DNA of 64,000 nucleotides, taken from positions 10,825,467 to 10,889,466 of the forward strand of contig CAMGYJ010000010.1 of the NCBI GenBank assembly GCA_946122785.1, given 5' to 3'. The notes beneath the pieces are model-generated. The model ran no database searches. It was given only the letters and a program-made list of their open reading frames with translations, and was not told the origin of the DNA. Both the position numbers and the translations under genes were made by a program. The stretch is from Linum tenue (lineage: Eukaryota > Streptophyta > Magnoliopsida > Malpighiales > Linaceae). Shown here piece by piece: positions 22,816 to 33,604 of the stretch. Every line of letters starts with the position of its first letter. Position 1 is the stretch's first letter.

Positions 22816-24306
22816 TGCCTTGCTAATCAAGCTATGCTTGCCAAGGGTGCGTGGAAGCTAGCTAGCGACTAATGACCAGTCTCTCTGGGTCCTAATCATG
22901 AAGGGAAAATATGGCCAAGCTAAGGAGGGACTGGACATTCTTAAAACCAGAAAGGGAAGTTCCTTTGCCTGGCGTAGTTTCAGCCACTCGGCTGAGGTAC
23001 TACGCAAAGGATGTGCTTTTAACATTAAGAACGAGATGAAAACTAAATTCTGGATGGATGTGTGGTTGATGCAGGTTCCCCTAATATCGGTGGCCACTCA
23101 ATCAATCCCCGATGAGCTCATTCCCCTTCAGGTGGCGCACTACTGGCACCAGGACCAGGGCTGGAAGTTTGAAGATCTGGAGAACTATCTCAACCAAGAA
23201 ACCATTGCAACCTTAAGGGCCTTCCACTTCGATCCGATGACGCGGGAGGAAGACCAATTGCGCTGGAAACTTACAACTAATGGCGCCTTCTCAACTAAGA
23301 CGGCTTTTCAGGCTATTTCCCCTCACTTTTCCTCGACCGAGCAGCCTGCTGTTTGGAAGAGCATATGGAGACTTCAAGTCCCGGGGAGGGTCCGAGTTTT
23401 TATCTGGATGGTAGTCAAGAATAAAATCACCACCAATAGTATAAGGAAGTTCAGGCACCTCACTTCTGATGACAGCTGCCCTAGCTGCGAGGGTACAAAG
23501 GAAACGGCCATCCATTGTCTCCGGGACTGTCCGAGAGCACAAATCATCTGGCTCAAGATCATCCCGCCCGATCATATTGATCAGTTTATGGCGAGTGACA
23601 GAGATAGGTGGCTGAGAAGCAACTTGACGGACAGCAAGGCCGGTTTTTGGCCAGGTGAGTGGGGAAGTTTCTTCAGTCTTATTCTTTGGTTCATTTGGAA
23701 GCAACGCAATGAGAAGGTCTTTAGGGGAAACACCATTTCTGCTTCTTCCCTTTGCAATTATGTCGTGACCGAAGCAAAAGAGTGGGCTCAAACTTGGGAA
23801 TCGGCGAGCAGATCTCTTGAGAGGAGCGACAAACCAGCCAGGATTGAAAAGCTCATTGGATGGTCGCCTCCCGCAGCTGGCTGGTTTAAGCTGAACACTG
23901 ACGGGGCAGCTCAAGGTCACAGTGGTGACATTGCAGCAGAGGGATCATTCGGGACAGCGGTGGAGAGTGGATAGCAGGTTTTGTGCACAGGATTGGTTCA
24001 GGTACCGCGATTTTGGCTGAGCTTTGGGGCATTCTTCAGGGCCTTAAGCTCGCTTAGAATCACGGCATCCAGTTTCTTTTCTTGGAGTCAGACTCGGCTT
24101 TAGCTTTGGAATTGATTCGGCAACCTCACGATCCTGTTCATCTTCATGCCAGTATCCTCAGCGAAATTCGACGCTTCCTTGGTCAAAACTGGGTGGTTCA
24201 ACTGGGACTTACATACCGCAAAGGGAATAGAGTCGCGGAATGGCTCTCGAAGCACAGTCTCGTCTATCCCTTCGGTATGTATGAACTGGAAATTCCACCC
24301 CCATAG
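22816..24306 (+). pseudogene. LINE RT zinc-binding domain and RNase H
   Basis: It begins in sequence reading LANQAMLAKGAWKL (the region after the RT core), shifts frame near 22868, then runs open from 22898 to 23974. The zinc-binding region shows VWKSIWRLQVPGRVRVFIW, then C-P-S-C..E-T-A-I-H-C..C (residues about 190-215 of this ORF). RNase H starts at WFKLNTDGA, whose first catalytic D is present. A frameshift near 23940 and a TAG at about 24056 follow. The frame resumes with AELWGILQGLKLA (catalytic E), FLESDSALALEL (D) and RVAEWLSKHS (final acidic position E rather than D). It is not functional. Confidence 0.85.
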
Positions 24307-24570
24307 TTAGCTCGGATTATCAGAGAAGATCTCATGGGTGTTAGTTTTCCCCGAATGGGGTTAGAGAAGAGTAGCCTCTTGCCTTCCCCTGTGCTGTTTT
24401 CTTCCTCTGTTTCTGTTTCTTGAAGTGGTGTTTCCGCCAGTGCGCGGTGGGTTGGGGTTCTAAGTAGCGGGGGCTGCCTGCTCGCCCCCTGTCTGTTTTG
24501 GTTTTTCTGGCTGTCTTTGGTGGAACCTTTCGGTTTTCCACCTCCAATCGGGAAAAAAAAATTAGTTAGA
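22816..24570 (+). mobile_element. 5'-truncated L1-type LINE
   Basis: Only the 3' end of a non-LTR retrotransposon is present: the end of the reverse-transcriptase ORF, the zinc-binding domain, RNase H and a 3' tail finishing in GGGAAAAAAAAATT (about 24550-24563). Severe 5' truncation is typical of LINE insertion. No target duplication could be identified. Confidence 0.75.
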
Positions 24571-24655
24571 CGTTTATACTTCATTTCTTCAAACTTTACC
24601 TTAATTTTCTAATAGCTACTTCTTAGTTTCGTAATTCCCACTTGTTATCAATGTA

Positions 24656-24828
24656 GTCAAAATCACGTTTTGAATATTAAAACTTACACTTTTGCGCTTA
24701 TAACTCACCAAAATGTTTATACGTAGAATCACGTTTTTCTAAATAATAAGTCAAAATCGCGCTTAATAGCTTCACTTTTATTCTTTTATATCACCAAAAC
24801 GGTTCTACGTAAAATCGCACTTTTTTAC
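24656..24828 (+). repeat. Dimeric GTCAAAATCG repeat, copy 2
   Basis: Two head-to-tail units, the second starting AAGTCAAAATCGCG at about 24749. It shares the ACTTACACTTTT, TCACCAAAA and TACGTAGAATC/TACGTAAAATCGC blocks with copies at 12649 and 38551. All three copies have ATGTA just before the first GTCAAAATCG. Confidence 0.7.
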
Positions 24829-25677
24829 TGCGTTGCTTGTTATGCAAGACTATCATTTAACCGTAGCAAAAATAAAACAACATTTGTGGGTTAATCACAC
24901 ATGGTTTGAACTAGCTTGTGCAATCACTATCGAAAAACTCATTGATAGAACCCTATTTTCTGTCGGGTATAATATTTGGGAATTGGGAATTTAGCGAATT
25001 GGTCTTAGCAGCGAGAGGGAAAATAATAAGAAATTCTAATAATAAACCTAATATGAATAAAATACTACTACTGATAATAATGATGCCAATAAAAGAAAGA
25101 GCTATGTTTTTATCAGAGCAAGTGTCTGGGTAATTAGGGTTTGAAAGTTGACGTCGTCCCTTACATGGCGGCGATGGTAACGCTGATCTCTCCTACTCTA
25201 GTGGGGGAGAATGGGAACGGATCAGGTCAGTAACCTTATGGTGAGTAATTATGAGTAACACGCCCACATCAGCATGACATCAGCATCATCTCTCTCCTGA
25301 AAAGCCTTTAATTTTCCCCTCCTTAATCTTTGACGGGCGATTTCTCACTCGTTTTAATTCGAAATTTAATTTTTTTTGCACAGTTAGATCAGATTAATTG
25401 TGCTCTTCAAAATTATATCCACTTTGATATATTTTTTGAACAAAAAAAATTACCAGTCTATACCATATGGTATTGACTGGTATTGAAATAAGAGCATACA
25501 TATGGTTTGAAAAGTGTACCATGGTGGTATGACACAAACCAAAACTGTAGGACGGTTGAATACATGATAGTAGAAGTATATTAATTGTCATTTACGACTT
25601 TTAACATTGTATACCATAAGATACCACCCCGTACTAGGGTGGTATTGTATAGTATTTTTTGGTCTTGTAATTTGTTC
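24829..25677. other. No gene recognised
   Basis: AT-rich. 25410-25670 has several short inverted motifs around TACCATGGTGGTAT and TACCATATGGTATTG and may be a MITE, but I could not set its ends. Confidence 0.35.
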
Positions 25678-25985
25678 ACCCAGACAACGCCTTATCGCTA
25701 ATGTCGCCCCCCTTTACCTTTCTCATGGCAACACAACCAGATGGCAGCGTTCTTCAGACGATCAACACGGTCACGACATTTCGGGTCGTGACAATCGCAT
25801 CTGGCCGAGTCAGGATGTGGCTATGAAGGGGATCGTTGCAAGAGAAGGCACAACTGGTCGGAGGCTATTGCCGTCTCCCTGATGAGCCCAAGGCAGGGCG
25901 AAACCAGTTGGCATGCGTATGCAAAGAGGCTGGTCTTGAGGAATGAGTGCACCTCAAGACGCCGCACGGACTTCGGAAGTCTATG
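25678..25985. repeat. Gypsy LTR fragment with inverted first half
   Basis: 25678-25795 is the reverse complement of the first part of the LTR at 26462 (about 118 bp, few mismatches, ending CGGGTCGTGACA, the inverted LTR start). 25796-25985 continues with the second part of the same LTR in direct orientation (ATCGCATCTGGCCGAGTCAGG..AAGTCTATGTC). One half of an LTR copy has been flipped in place. Confidence 0.75.
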
Positions 25986-26145
25986 TCCTCTCTCAGTACG
26001 GCATAGGTCGTGTATGGGCCGACCCTATGCCCGAATGAGAGGCGGTCCTGGGTGAGCATATCAGTCGGTCCGGACGCAGATACACATGTGTTGCGCCATT
26101 GTGGGGGACCTCGATAGGCTGAAGATGCAGCGGCCGAGAATGTCG

Positions 26146-26278
26146 TTCAACCGAGGAACTAACGCTAGCGAGAGCGTAGGGTGAAGGTCGATTGAGGTAC
26201 AAACGCTAGGAGTAGCGTAGGGTGAAGGTCGACTGAGGTACTAGCGCAGCAAAAGCAAAGAGTGAAGGTTGATGTCGA
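26146..26278 (+). repeat. Degenerate tandem repeat, about 46-bp unit
   Basis: Three units of the form GAGGTAC-AACGCTAG..AGCGTAGGGTGAAGGTCGA follow each other. The third is diverged (GCAAAGAGTGAAGGTTGAT). Confidence 0.6.
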
Positions 26279-26461
26279 GGGGCGAAGCGGTATGTGCGCG
26301 GGGCACAGCAGGCTAGCGTGAGAGATGCGACCGGAGCCTGTCCATCAGAGGATGGTATCGTATGCGGACGCCCACAATCGGTTCGAGAGTTGCAATACAT
26401 GCTGCGGAGAGAAGCATTCTTCACCAGCACGAGGACGTGCTGCATTATGAGTGGTGGAGAA

Positions 26462-26780
26462 TGTCACGACCCGAAATTTCGTGACCGTGTTGATCGTCTA
26501 AAGAACGCTTCCATCTGGTTGTCTTGCCATGAGAAGGGTAAAGGGGGCAACATTAGCGATAAGGCGTTGTCTGCCTGTGCATCGCATCTGGCCGAGTCAG
26601 GATGTGGCTATGAAGGGGATCGTTGCAAGAGAAGGCACAACTGGTCGGAGGCTATTGCCGTCTCCCTGATGAGCCCAAGGCAGGGTGAAACCAGTTGGCA
26701 TGCGTATGCAGAAAGGCTGGTCTTGAGGAATGAGTGCACCTCAAGACACCGCACGGCTTCGGAAGTCTATGTCCGTGATA
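26462..26780 (+). repeat. Gypsy LTR
   Basis: 319 bp, TGTCACGACCCG...GTCCGTGATA. TGTCACGACCCG is a common start of plant gypsy LTRs. The last bases are TA instead of CA; the copy ending at 27586 has GTGACA. Its continuation reads straight into gag coding sequence, so the primer-binding site and gag start are missing. Confidence 0.65.
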
Positions 26781-27498
26781 AGTATACAACCCTGTTCGAG
26801 GATATGGAGTTGAAATTCGATCAAGTCAGCACAGAGGTGCAGACTTCGAAGGACGACATGCAAGGCATGGGAACTCGAATGTCAGGCTTGGAGGTGGGGT
26901 TAGAAGCTTTCAGAGACGAGTTTGTGACCATCATCACCAACGCCATCGGCTCCTTGAGGGAGACTGTTCGAGGCCAGATGGACGAAGTGAGGGAAGAATT
27001 TGACGAGCTTCGAGGAGAGCTCAATCTCGTCAAATGAGCCATGGCTAACGGACCTGCCGCGACTCAATCTACACCACGAGTAGATGTTCCAAGGCCGAAG
27101 AACTTCGGTGGGTCGAGGAACGCGGGGGAATTAAACAATTTCCTCTGGAGCCTAGAACAGTATTTCAAGGCCTCGGGCAGCAATGACAATGAAGTCATGG
27201 TGCACACCGCCTCCCTTTACTTGGTCGACACGACCATGGTGTGGTGGAGGAGGAAAGGTGATATAGAGAGAGGCACATGTATGATTGACACATGGGAGGA
27301 TTTCCGTCGGGAAATCAAGAGGCAATTCTACCCGGAGAATGTAGAAATGGAAGCTTGTGCAAAGCTTCGACGACTCACCCACACCGACGGAATTCGTGAC
27401 TATGTCAAGGAGTTCTCGGAATTGCTACTCGAGATCCCCGATCTGCCGGACAAGGAGGCTTTGTTTGGCTTCCTTTTCGGATTGCACCCTTGGGCAAA
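26780..27498 (+). pseudogene. Gypsy gag fragment
   Basis: The first part is a coiled coil (KYTTLFEDMELKFDQVST..DEVREEFDELRGEL). After an in-frame TGA (27035-27037), the same frame resumes at ATG 27041 and gives a classic plant retrotransposon gag core: PRPKNFGGSRNAGELNNFLW, then VWWRRKGD, TWEDFRREIKRQFYPEN and DYVKEFSELLLEIPDL. It ends at FGLHPWAKL, where the sequence jumps into LTR sequence, so nucleocapsid and pol are lost. A CGA to TGA change would explain the stop. Confidence 0.8.
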
Positions 27499-27586
27499 GT
27501 TGGCATGCGTATGCAGAGAGGCTGGTCTTGAGGAATGAGTGCACCTCAAGACGCCGCACGGACTTCGGAAGTCTATGTCCGTGACA
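27498..27586 (+). repeat. 3' end of the gypsy LTR
   Basis: The last 89 bp of the same LTR (TTGGCATGCGTATGCAGAGAGG..GTCCGTGACA), fused to gag at TTGGCA. The joint lies inside a short match, consistent with an illegitimate deletion that removed pol and most of the 3' LTR. Confidence 0.7.
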
Positions 27587-28667
27587 CCACCCTGTGTGCC
27601 TTTTTGTGTCTGGCTTTGGGACTTGGGTAGAAGGGTATTAAATATCCATCTCATTAACCCCTTTCTCCACATTTAGTTACCCATTTTTGCAAAGTTAGAG
27701 GGGTGACAGTTGTGGTGCACTTAAATCTTCCACCTAGTTTGACAAATATCGCACGATAGCCTACAAGAACAATAAGCATTTACATCATCAATCGCAATTT
27801 AACCGGTTTATATACATGTTTGATGTTCTAAAGGGAATGTTTGGACAAAGAAATCTAATCTCTACCTGAGACACACCATTTTGTCCTTATTAATTGTCCT
27901 ACTAAAAATTTAAGGCCTAAAACCTGAAACTTCACGACATAATTAGGTTGGCGAGTATGACTTGAAATGTAGGGGCAGAACCAGATTTAAAATTAGAGGG
28001 GCCGATAATTTTTTTTCCCGTAAATACTAACAAAAATTTTCCCCATGACATAATGAAAAAACAAAACTAAGTAGATGAAAATTTTTCCTAGAATTACACA
28101 AATAATCGATGATTTAACTACTAAAAATAATAGGTTGTTAATAATTCATGGATAAGTGTTTTCCGGCGAGAAAACCTACGTTGAGAATCTTGAGATCGAA
28201 TTGATTGCACCTTGACTTCTTGAACAACTATCACTAAACACGGTCCACACCTCTTCAAACTTAGTTCGAACGAGGGTGTTCGATGTTAACATGACTCACG
28301 ATACATAAATCTACATTAAATTACTCTACTCCTATGGAGGTTCAGTGAGAGCTCCAGATATACGACTACGGCTAAAATTTGCAGAGGAAAGATAAAATGA
28401 CAAAAGCTTGACAAGTGGTGCCGAGTAGTGATTTTTGTGAACCCTTTCTCTGTCAACTGATCCTCTTCCTATTTATAGCCTTGAAATGGTAACCGTCATA
28501 GAGAAACCGTCTGAGAGTAACTTCCAAAAAGAACTGCTACCCTTCTTCCTCGGACGTTGCTGACGAGTCCTTGTACTTGGGATAATCGGCAGTTGCTATG
28601 TTAACTGCTTACCCTTTCTCTTGGAGCTGATATCTTGTTACTTGACTCCCTTCTACCATGGTCATTC
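27587..28667. other. No gene recognised
   Basis: AT-rich intergenic DNA with short ORFs only. Confidence 0.4.
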
Positions 28668-28830
28668 CAGATCTCAAGACGAGGGCCTTCTACGTCTCGC
28701 AGCCGACACGGTGTCTAGATCTCACGACGAGGCCTACCTAGCTTGACGCCAACTTGGTCTAGATCTCGTGACCACCTTAGGTTACTAGCCTTGACGCCAA
28801 CGCAGTCTAGATCTCGCGACCACGTGAGGG
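28668..28830 (+). repeat. Degenerate tandem repeat around TCTAGATCTC
   Basis: Four imperfect units share C(T)AGATCTC(A/G)(A/C/T)GAC. The last two also share TTGACGCCAAC. Spacing is about 45-55 bp. No coding meaning seen. Confidence 0.5.
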
Positions 28831-29894
28831 GTGGTTGCGACATCTACAACTACTGTGATTGGAGTTGCCGACTTGCCACCCTCGCTGGACTATCCTTCTA
28901 CCTCAACAACACCTTCCACAGATAAAGAAGCTAACCACTTCCACACCTCTTATTTTGCTTCTTCTTTCCCTCGGAGTTCATACGTCTAGTCATGTAATTC
29001 TGGTTTCACTAATTCAGAAAGAAGAAGTTCTCATTTAGCTAAATAGGAACTCTTATTTCAAGCTAAATTTTGGGAAACTTGTTCTAATAGTGGATTAAAA
29101 ATGCATATGCAGAGGAGCTGCTCTATCTTTCCCGAAATGGATGGAGGAGGAGGTTAGGTTAAGAAGAAAAAATGTCATTGGGATTGCTAGAAGCTTGGCT
29201 CAAGCTTGAACTCACTAAATCACCACTCAAAATAGAAGTTGTTTATAAAAATATCTTCTAAACGGAATGTCTAGACAAAGAAATCTAATATTTATATTTC
29301 TGGTGAATTAAAGTGATAAAGATAAAGCCTTAAGAGTAAGAAATCAAACCCGGAGTGACGGGTGAGTTTTCATTCTTAGTGCACAGCTTCCTTATTTCTC
29401 TCTTCCTCAGGCCCTCCTTCGTATCCCTCCCTCTTTCAATGATGAACAGGAGAGTCAGATTAAATTGTAAAAGTAGAGTACGTTTCTGAAAACTAGGGTT
29501 TTAAGAACCAAGAACTTAGCGAGGAATTTAGGGAACCTCTTCTCTAATATCCTTTCTCAGAACCCTTCATTTAGGCGAACTTGGACCACTTCGATCTTAG
29601 TTCTCCTCTTCGTCACGATTTCTAAGCATGTACAAATACTCCAAGTTTTCAGAGTCAGCAATACAAATTATAAGAAAAAAATCAATATAAATCGCTCACT
29701 ATTAGAAATGACCAAATTGAATGATAACTACTAGCTTTCACAATTTAGACAATGGATTACAAAATAAATAGATAACAATCACTAGAACTCTTATTGCTCA
29801 AGATACCTATCCACAACCTCACCTTGAAAAAGAAATAACCAGCAGCAGAAACATAAATTATAAAAGCGTTCATTTAAGAACAAAATCCTTCATC
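28831..29894. other. No gene recognised
   Basis: AT-rich with short ORFs. It ends at the CTTAC target site of element D. Confidence 0.4.
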
Positions 29895-29899
29895 CTTAC

Positions 29900-30832
29900 T
29901 GATACGAGCCCAGCTGTGCTCGTTAGAGAATCAATACGCGCAACTCGATCCTCCTTCAACGAACTTGAATTTCAACAACTTAAAACGAAGAATAAAACGG
30001 ACCAAAGGTGCAACTTCACTCTTGGGAAGAGGCTCGATTGGTTTAAGTCGAAGCTCGGCCACGATTGATGGGTTTTCAATCGATACGAAGCAAACTCGCT
30101 GCTGGGACGCAACCAACACACAAGTATTTGGGAGACAAGTCTCAATTTTTATTCATCAATCTCATACCTTCTACACGAGGCCTTCAAGCCTTTAAATAGA
30201 CAACAACACACTTAATTCCAACTCTAAACTAACAAGGAAATTGAATTCTAATTCTAACACAACAAGGAAACAGAATCCAAACTTAAAAAGGTAATTAAAC
30301 TTCAGTTACTTCCTGCCCAAGCTGCTGCCTTCCTGCATAAGCAACAATATCAGCCTTCATAGCATCTTTGGAGCTCTCGATCAAGGCCTTCCAAGGAGGT
30401 TCGATCCAAACCAGCTTCAGTCGTTTGCTCTCCTAAACTTGTAGAACAAGTTCCAACTTCCCCTTTCCTTTGTTGATGCCCCAATTGCATTTACTAAGCC
30501 TCCAAAGTTGGTATCGCAAACCTGTTCCAGACTTAGCCAAAAACAGCCACAATTCCAGTTTTACCATAGCAACTTGGAACTCCTGAAAACGAACCCAAAT
30601 CAATAGAAATTGCTTGGACAATGCTTCAAACGTATAAAGGAACATTTGAGGTTCAATTATACTCCATTTTCTCGTGATTCCATTCACCAGTATGTAAGAA
30701 ACGAACCCGTAAAGTAGGCACCATGAGATGACCCAAATACTTAACCAAATCCTTCCGTTTCTCCTTCCAACGTTGAGTGATCTTTTGGCGAGTGATTGGG
30801 TCGTAACTTGAGCATATTTGAGGATCATATCA
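29900..30832 (-). repeat. Element D 3' LTR
   Basis: 933 bp. It differs from the 5' LTR at about three positions, one of which (plus-strand A versus G at about 30436) creates the TAG stop that ends the main ORF. A TATA-like CTATTTAAAG (reverse of 30190-30199) could be the promoter. Confidence 0.93.
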
Positions 30833-33462
30833 GGCCCCCCTTCTTTAAAAAGCTTTGCCCTCAAAGCTTGGCTAGGCCTCTTCTCAAAATCATCGCAAAA
30901 TTGATCCCAAATTGGATCGAAGAAGGGCTGCCCAAACATGCTTTTCGGCAATAAATTCTGAACTTCACATTCTCCTTCAGCCTGGAAATTGGCCTCTGTT
31001 CTCCACGATTTGAGCTGCATTAGATTCGTAGGACTCCAATGGACTTTATCCAAGCAAAAAATTGGCTCAATCGGCACGAGAACACTTCGCTTCGATTTTC
31101 CAGAATCCGGCCAAAAAAGTGCAGTTTCCGGCGGCCTGAAGAACTCCGGCGAGTTCTTTGAGATTGGGGATTTCTTCTGGAGTCCAGCACGAGCCAATTC
31201 GTTGCTCCCAGAAGGTTTGCCTTGCTTCCACGAATCGATTCCACTCCGTTCCGTGCCTTGAATTCGTCCAATTAGTTCCCAGTCATAGGAAACGAATTTC
31301 CCGCCGCCGTGGAATTTGAATTTTCCAGTTTCCGGCGACTCAACTGCAGAATCCGGCGACCCCAAATTGAAATTGGGTATTTTCAAACCCAGCTTCCCCA
31401 CGTCCAATTGATCGATTCCGAAGCTTCCTTGAACACCTCTGAGCTTGCCCACAGTCGCCAATTGCGTCGATTCAATCCCAAACTCTCCAACCAATTCGGG
31501 CCTTCCTCGGTCGGAGCTCTGCTCGTTTTGGCTCACCATCGCTGAATTGGGCATTTTAATTCCAGAGTTGATTTCCCCGATTCGTTTGGTTCCACACGTT
31601 CCTGGGGTAAATCCGAACATGTCGACGTAAGTAGGATGATCCGATTCGTGTCCCATGCCTCCACCCAATTCGTTCTCTCTCTTCCCCTGCCGCGTCGAGA
31701 ACGAAAAACAGAGCGGGTCTGTTTTGATCGAGCGAGGTTTCGCAGGCCTCCGCAGAGCAGTCAACATAAACCCCACCCGTGCTAAACCCGTTCTTTGCCT
31801 TACCTTCCCCGTTTCCACTCCTTCTCGAGCTCGCATCGACGCCATTTGTTGTTGGTCAGAACGAACTTCCGACGGAGACAATGGTTTGAGTACTACCCTC
31901 CTGCCATTGTACTCGAATCTGTAACAATTGGACCCGCCGTCGTGTGTAACGGCTCGGTCATACTGCCAGGGTCTGCCGAGCAACAGATGCGCTGCTTGCA
32001 TCGACGCAACGTCGCACACAAGCTCGTCCTTATAGCTGCCAATCTCAAATGCCATACGTGCTCGTCGAGTCACCTTGATTGCACCGTAGTCGTTCAACCA
32101 GTGCAAGCTGTACGGCTCGGGGTGCTTGATCGTTTCGAGTCCCAATTTCTGGACGGCGTCGAGGCTGATGACATTTGTGCAGCTCCCACCGTCAACAACC
32201 ACCGACAGACATTTGCCATTAACGAGACACCTGGTGTGGAACAAATTTGTGCGTTGATCATTGCTGGTCTCGCCCTCTACTGATAACGCCCGCAAATTCA
32301 TCCCGGATAGAAATGGTCCAGGCGCAGCTTCTATCTCCTCATCATCTCTTTCCCCTGAGGATTCTTTAGGTACAATTGGGGTCCTGTTTTCAGTTTCATC
32401 ATCAGAGAAATACTCCCCATCTCGCAGTATCATTGTTCTGAGGTTGGGGCATTGGTTCGCCTTGTGGCCTCGCCCCTGGCATTTAAAGCATTGAATCGAG
32501 CTACTGGATGGCCCAATCCGCTCCTGCTGTGCTGGCGTCGAGTTTCTCGGAGCAGCCTTGACTGGTGTCGTCCTACTCGCCTCAACCACAACTTCTGTTT
32601 CCACTTTATGATTCACAATCCTCCTGTTTGCGAGAGCCCTCTGTTGTTTCTCAATCTTGACGGCCAAGTGTACCGCTTCTTCTAACTCAACAAATGACCT
32701 GAGATCGAGTTCATTCCGAACTTCTCGATTGAGGCCGTGAAGAAATCGTGCGACAGTGGCCTCCCTATCCTCCCTCACGTCGGCCCTCATCATTAGTAGC
32801 TCCAATTCGCGGAAGTATTCTTCTACACCCCGCGATCCTTGTCGAATTCCCTGCAAGGCCTCATGAATTTCTCGCTGATAATAGCCTGGAACGAATCTGT
32901 CTCGCAGCAATCCCCGCAACTCATCCCAAGTTTCCACAGGGGCTTGCAAATTTCGTCGACGTCGCAGCTGTAGTTGTTCCCACCATTGCGCCGCGTAGTC
33001 AGAGAATTCGTAGGTGGCCATCGCGACCTTTTGCTGCTCTGTAAACTGCCCGCACTGGAAGAAGAGGATGATTTTCCTCTCCCAGTCCAAGTACGCCGCT
33101 GGGTTTAAAGCTCCCTGAAACTGGGGAACAGCCAATTTGATTCCTGGCGGTATAGTCGAATCTGTTTCAGGGGGTCTTCCTCGTCGATGTCTGCCTTGCT
33201 CAAGACCAGCCGCCATCAACTGCTGTTCCAACTCCTCAATCCGCGCGATTAATTGGCGATCATTATTGCCGGCTTCACCGTCATTAACTTCCGCCGTCAG
33301 AGGTTGCGGATTACCCTGTATTACGTTCGCGGACAGAGCATCAAGTCGTTTCCCTTGCTGCTCCAACTGATGCTCGATTTTATTGAACTGCGCTTGAAAA
33401 AGAGTCCCAATTTGCGCCGAAATCGTCTGCAAAAACTCAGTCGTGTTGAACTGCCCTGCCAT
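30433..33462 (-). CDS. Gag-protease polyprotein running into the 3' LTR
   Basis: Uninterrupted 1009-codon ORF from ATG at 33462 (MAGQFNTTEFLQ; element E has an ATG at the same place). The frame is open even further up, through the primer-binding site. In order: N-terminal coiled coil (IGTLFQAQFNKIEHQLEQQ), gag core (KLAVPQFQGALNPAAYLDWE, then YAAQWWEQL and FVPGYYQREIHEALQGI), zinc knuckle CFKCQGRGHKANQC, an acidic linker, a retropepsin-like domain (VVVDGGSCTNVISLDAV, ending LLGRPWQYD), a long low-complexity linker, and a hydrophobic W-rich end (WLSIWVISWCLLYGFVSYIL). DGGS in place of D-T/S-G is usual in this group. The last 400 nt lie inside the 3' LTR, past the purine tract. In the 5' LTR copy the same frame stays open about 46 codons further. 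Confidence 0.9.
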   Translation of the reverse strand: MAGQFNTTEFLQTISAQIGTLFQAQFNKIEHQLEQQGKRLDALSANVIQGNPQPLTAEVNDGEAGNNDRQLIARIEELEQQLMAAGLEQGRHRRGRPPETDSTIPPGIKLAVPQFQGALNPAAYLDWERKIILFFQCGQFTEQQKVAMATYEFSDYAAQWWEQLQLRRRRNLQAPVETWDELRGLLRDRFVPGYYQREIHEALQGIRQGSRGVEEYFRELELLMMRADVREDREATVARFLHGLNREVRNELDLRSFVELEEAVHLAVKIEKQQRALANRRIVNHKVETEVVVEASRTTPVKAAPRNSTPAQQERIGPSSSSIQCFKCQGRGHKANQCPNLRTMILRDGEYFSDDETENRTPIVPKESSGERDDEEIEAAPGPFLSGMNLRALSVEGETSNDQRTNLFHTRCLVNGKCLSVVVDGGSCTNVISLDAVQKLGLETIKHPEPYSLHWLNDYGAIKVTRRARMAFEIGSYKDELVCDVASMQAAHLLLGRPWQYDRAVTHDGGSNCYRFEYNGRRVVLKPLSPSEVRSDQQQMASMRAREGVETGKVRQRTGLARVGFMLTALRRPAKPRSIKTDPLCFSFSTRQGKRENELGGGMGHESDHPTYVDMFGFTPGTCGTKRIGEINSGIKMPNSAMVSQNEQSSDRGRPELVGEFGIESTQLATVGKLRGVQGSFGIDQLDVGKLGLKIPNFNLGSPDSAVESPETGKFKFHGGGKFVSYDWELIGRIQGTERSGIDSWKQGKPSGSNELARAGLQKKSPISKNSPEFFRPPETALFWPDSGKSKRSVLVPIEPIFCLDKVHWSPTNLMQLKSWRTEANFQAEGECEVQNLLPKSMFGQPFFDPIWDQFCDDFEKRPSQALRAKLFKEGGPDMILKYAQVTTQSLAKRSLNVGRRNGRIWLSIWVISWCLLYGFVSYILVNGITRKWSIIEPQMFLYTFEALSKQFLLIWVRFQEFQVAMVKLELWLFLAKSGTGLRYQLWRLSKCNWGINKGKGKLELVLQV
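30833..30845 (-). other. Element D polypurine tract
   Basis: Read on the minus strand, AAGAAGGGGGGCC directly abuts the 3' LTR. It lies within the coding frame. Confidence 0.8.
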
Positions 33463-33585
33463 CGCGGTGTCGCCTCCCTGATTTTCCTCGTCGGAGGCAG
33501 ATTCCTCTACTTGCCGTTGAATGGCAGGGTCTGCCGAAACAGGTCCTTTAGACCTCGTCCAACGCGTCGAGTCCACTGTGTTGAA

Positions 33586-33602
33586 CCAAGGCTCTGATGC
33601 CA
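33586..33602 (-). other. Element D primer-binding site
   Basis: On the minus strand TGGCATCAGAGCCTTGG starts 2 bp after the 5' LTR. It is one mismatch from the usual initiator-Met core TGGTATCAGAGC. Confidence 0.85.
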
Positions 33603-33604
33603 CT

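Noticed and set aside
31020..33597. Many plus-strand ORFs opposite the element D polyprotein
   Set aside because: Shadows of the long minus-strand ORF; no domains of their own.
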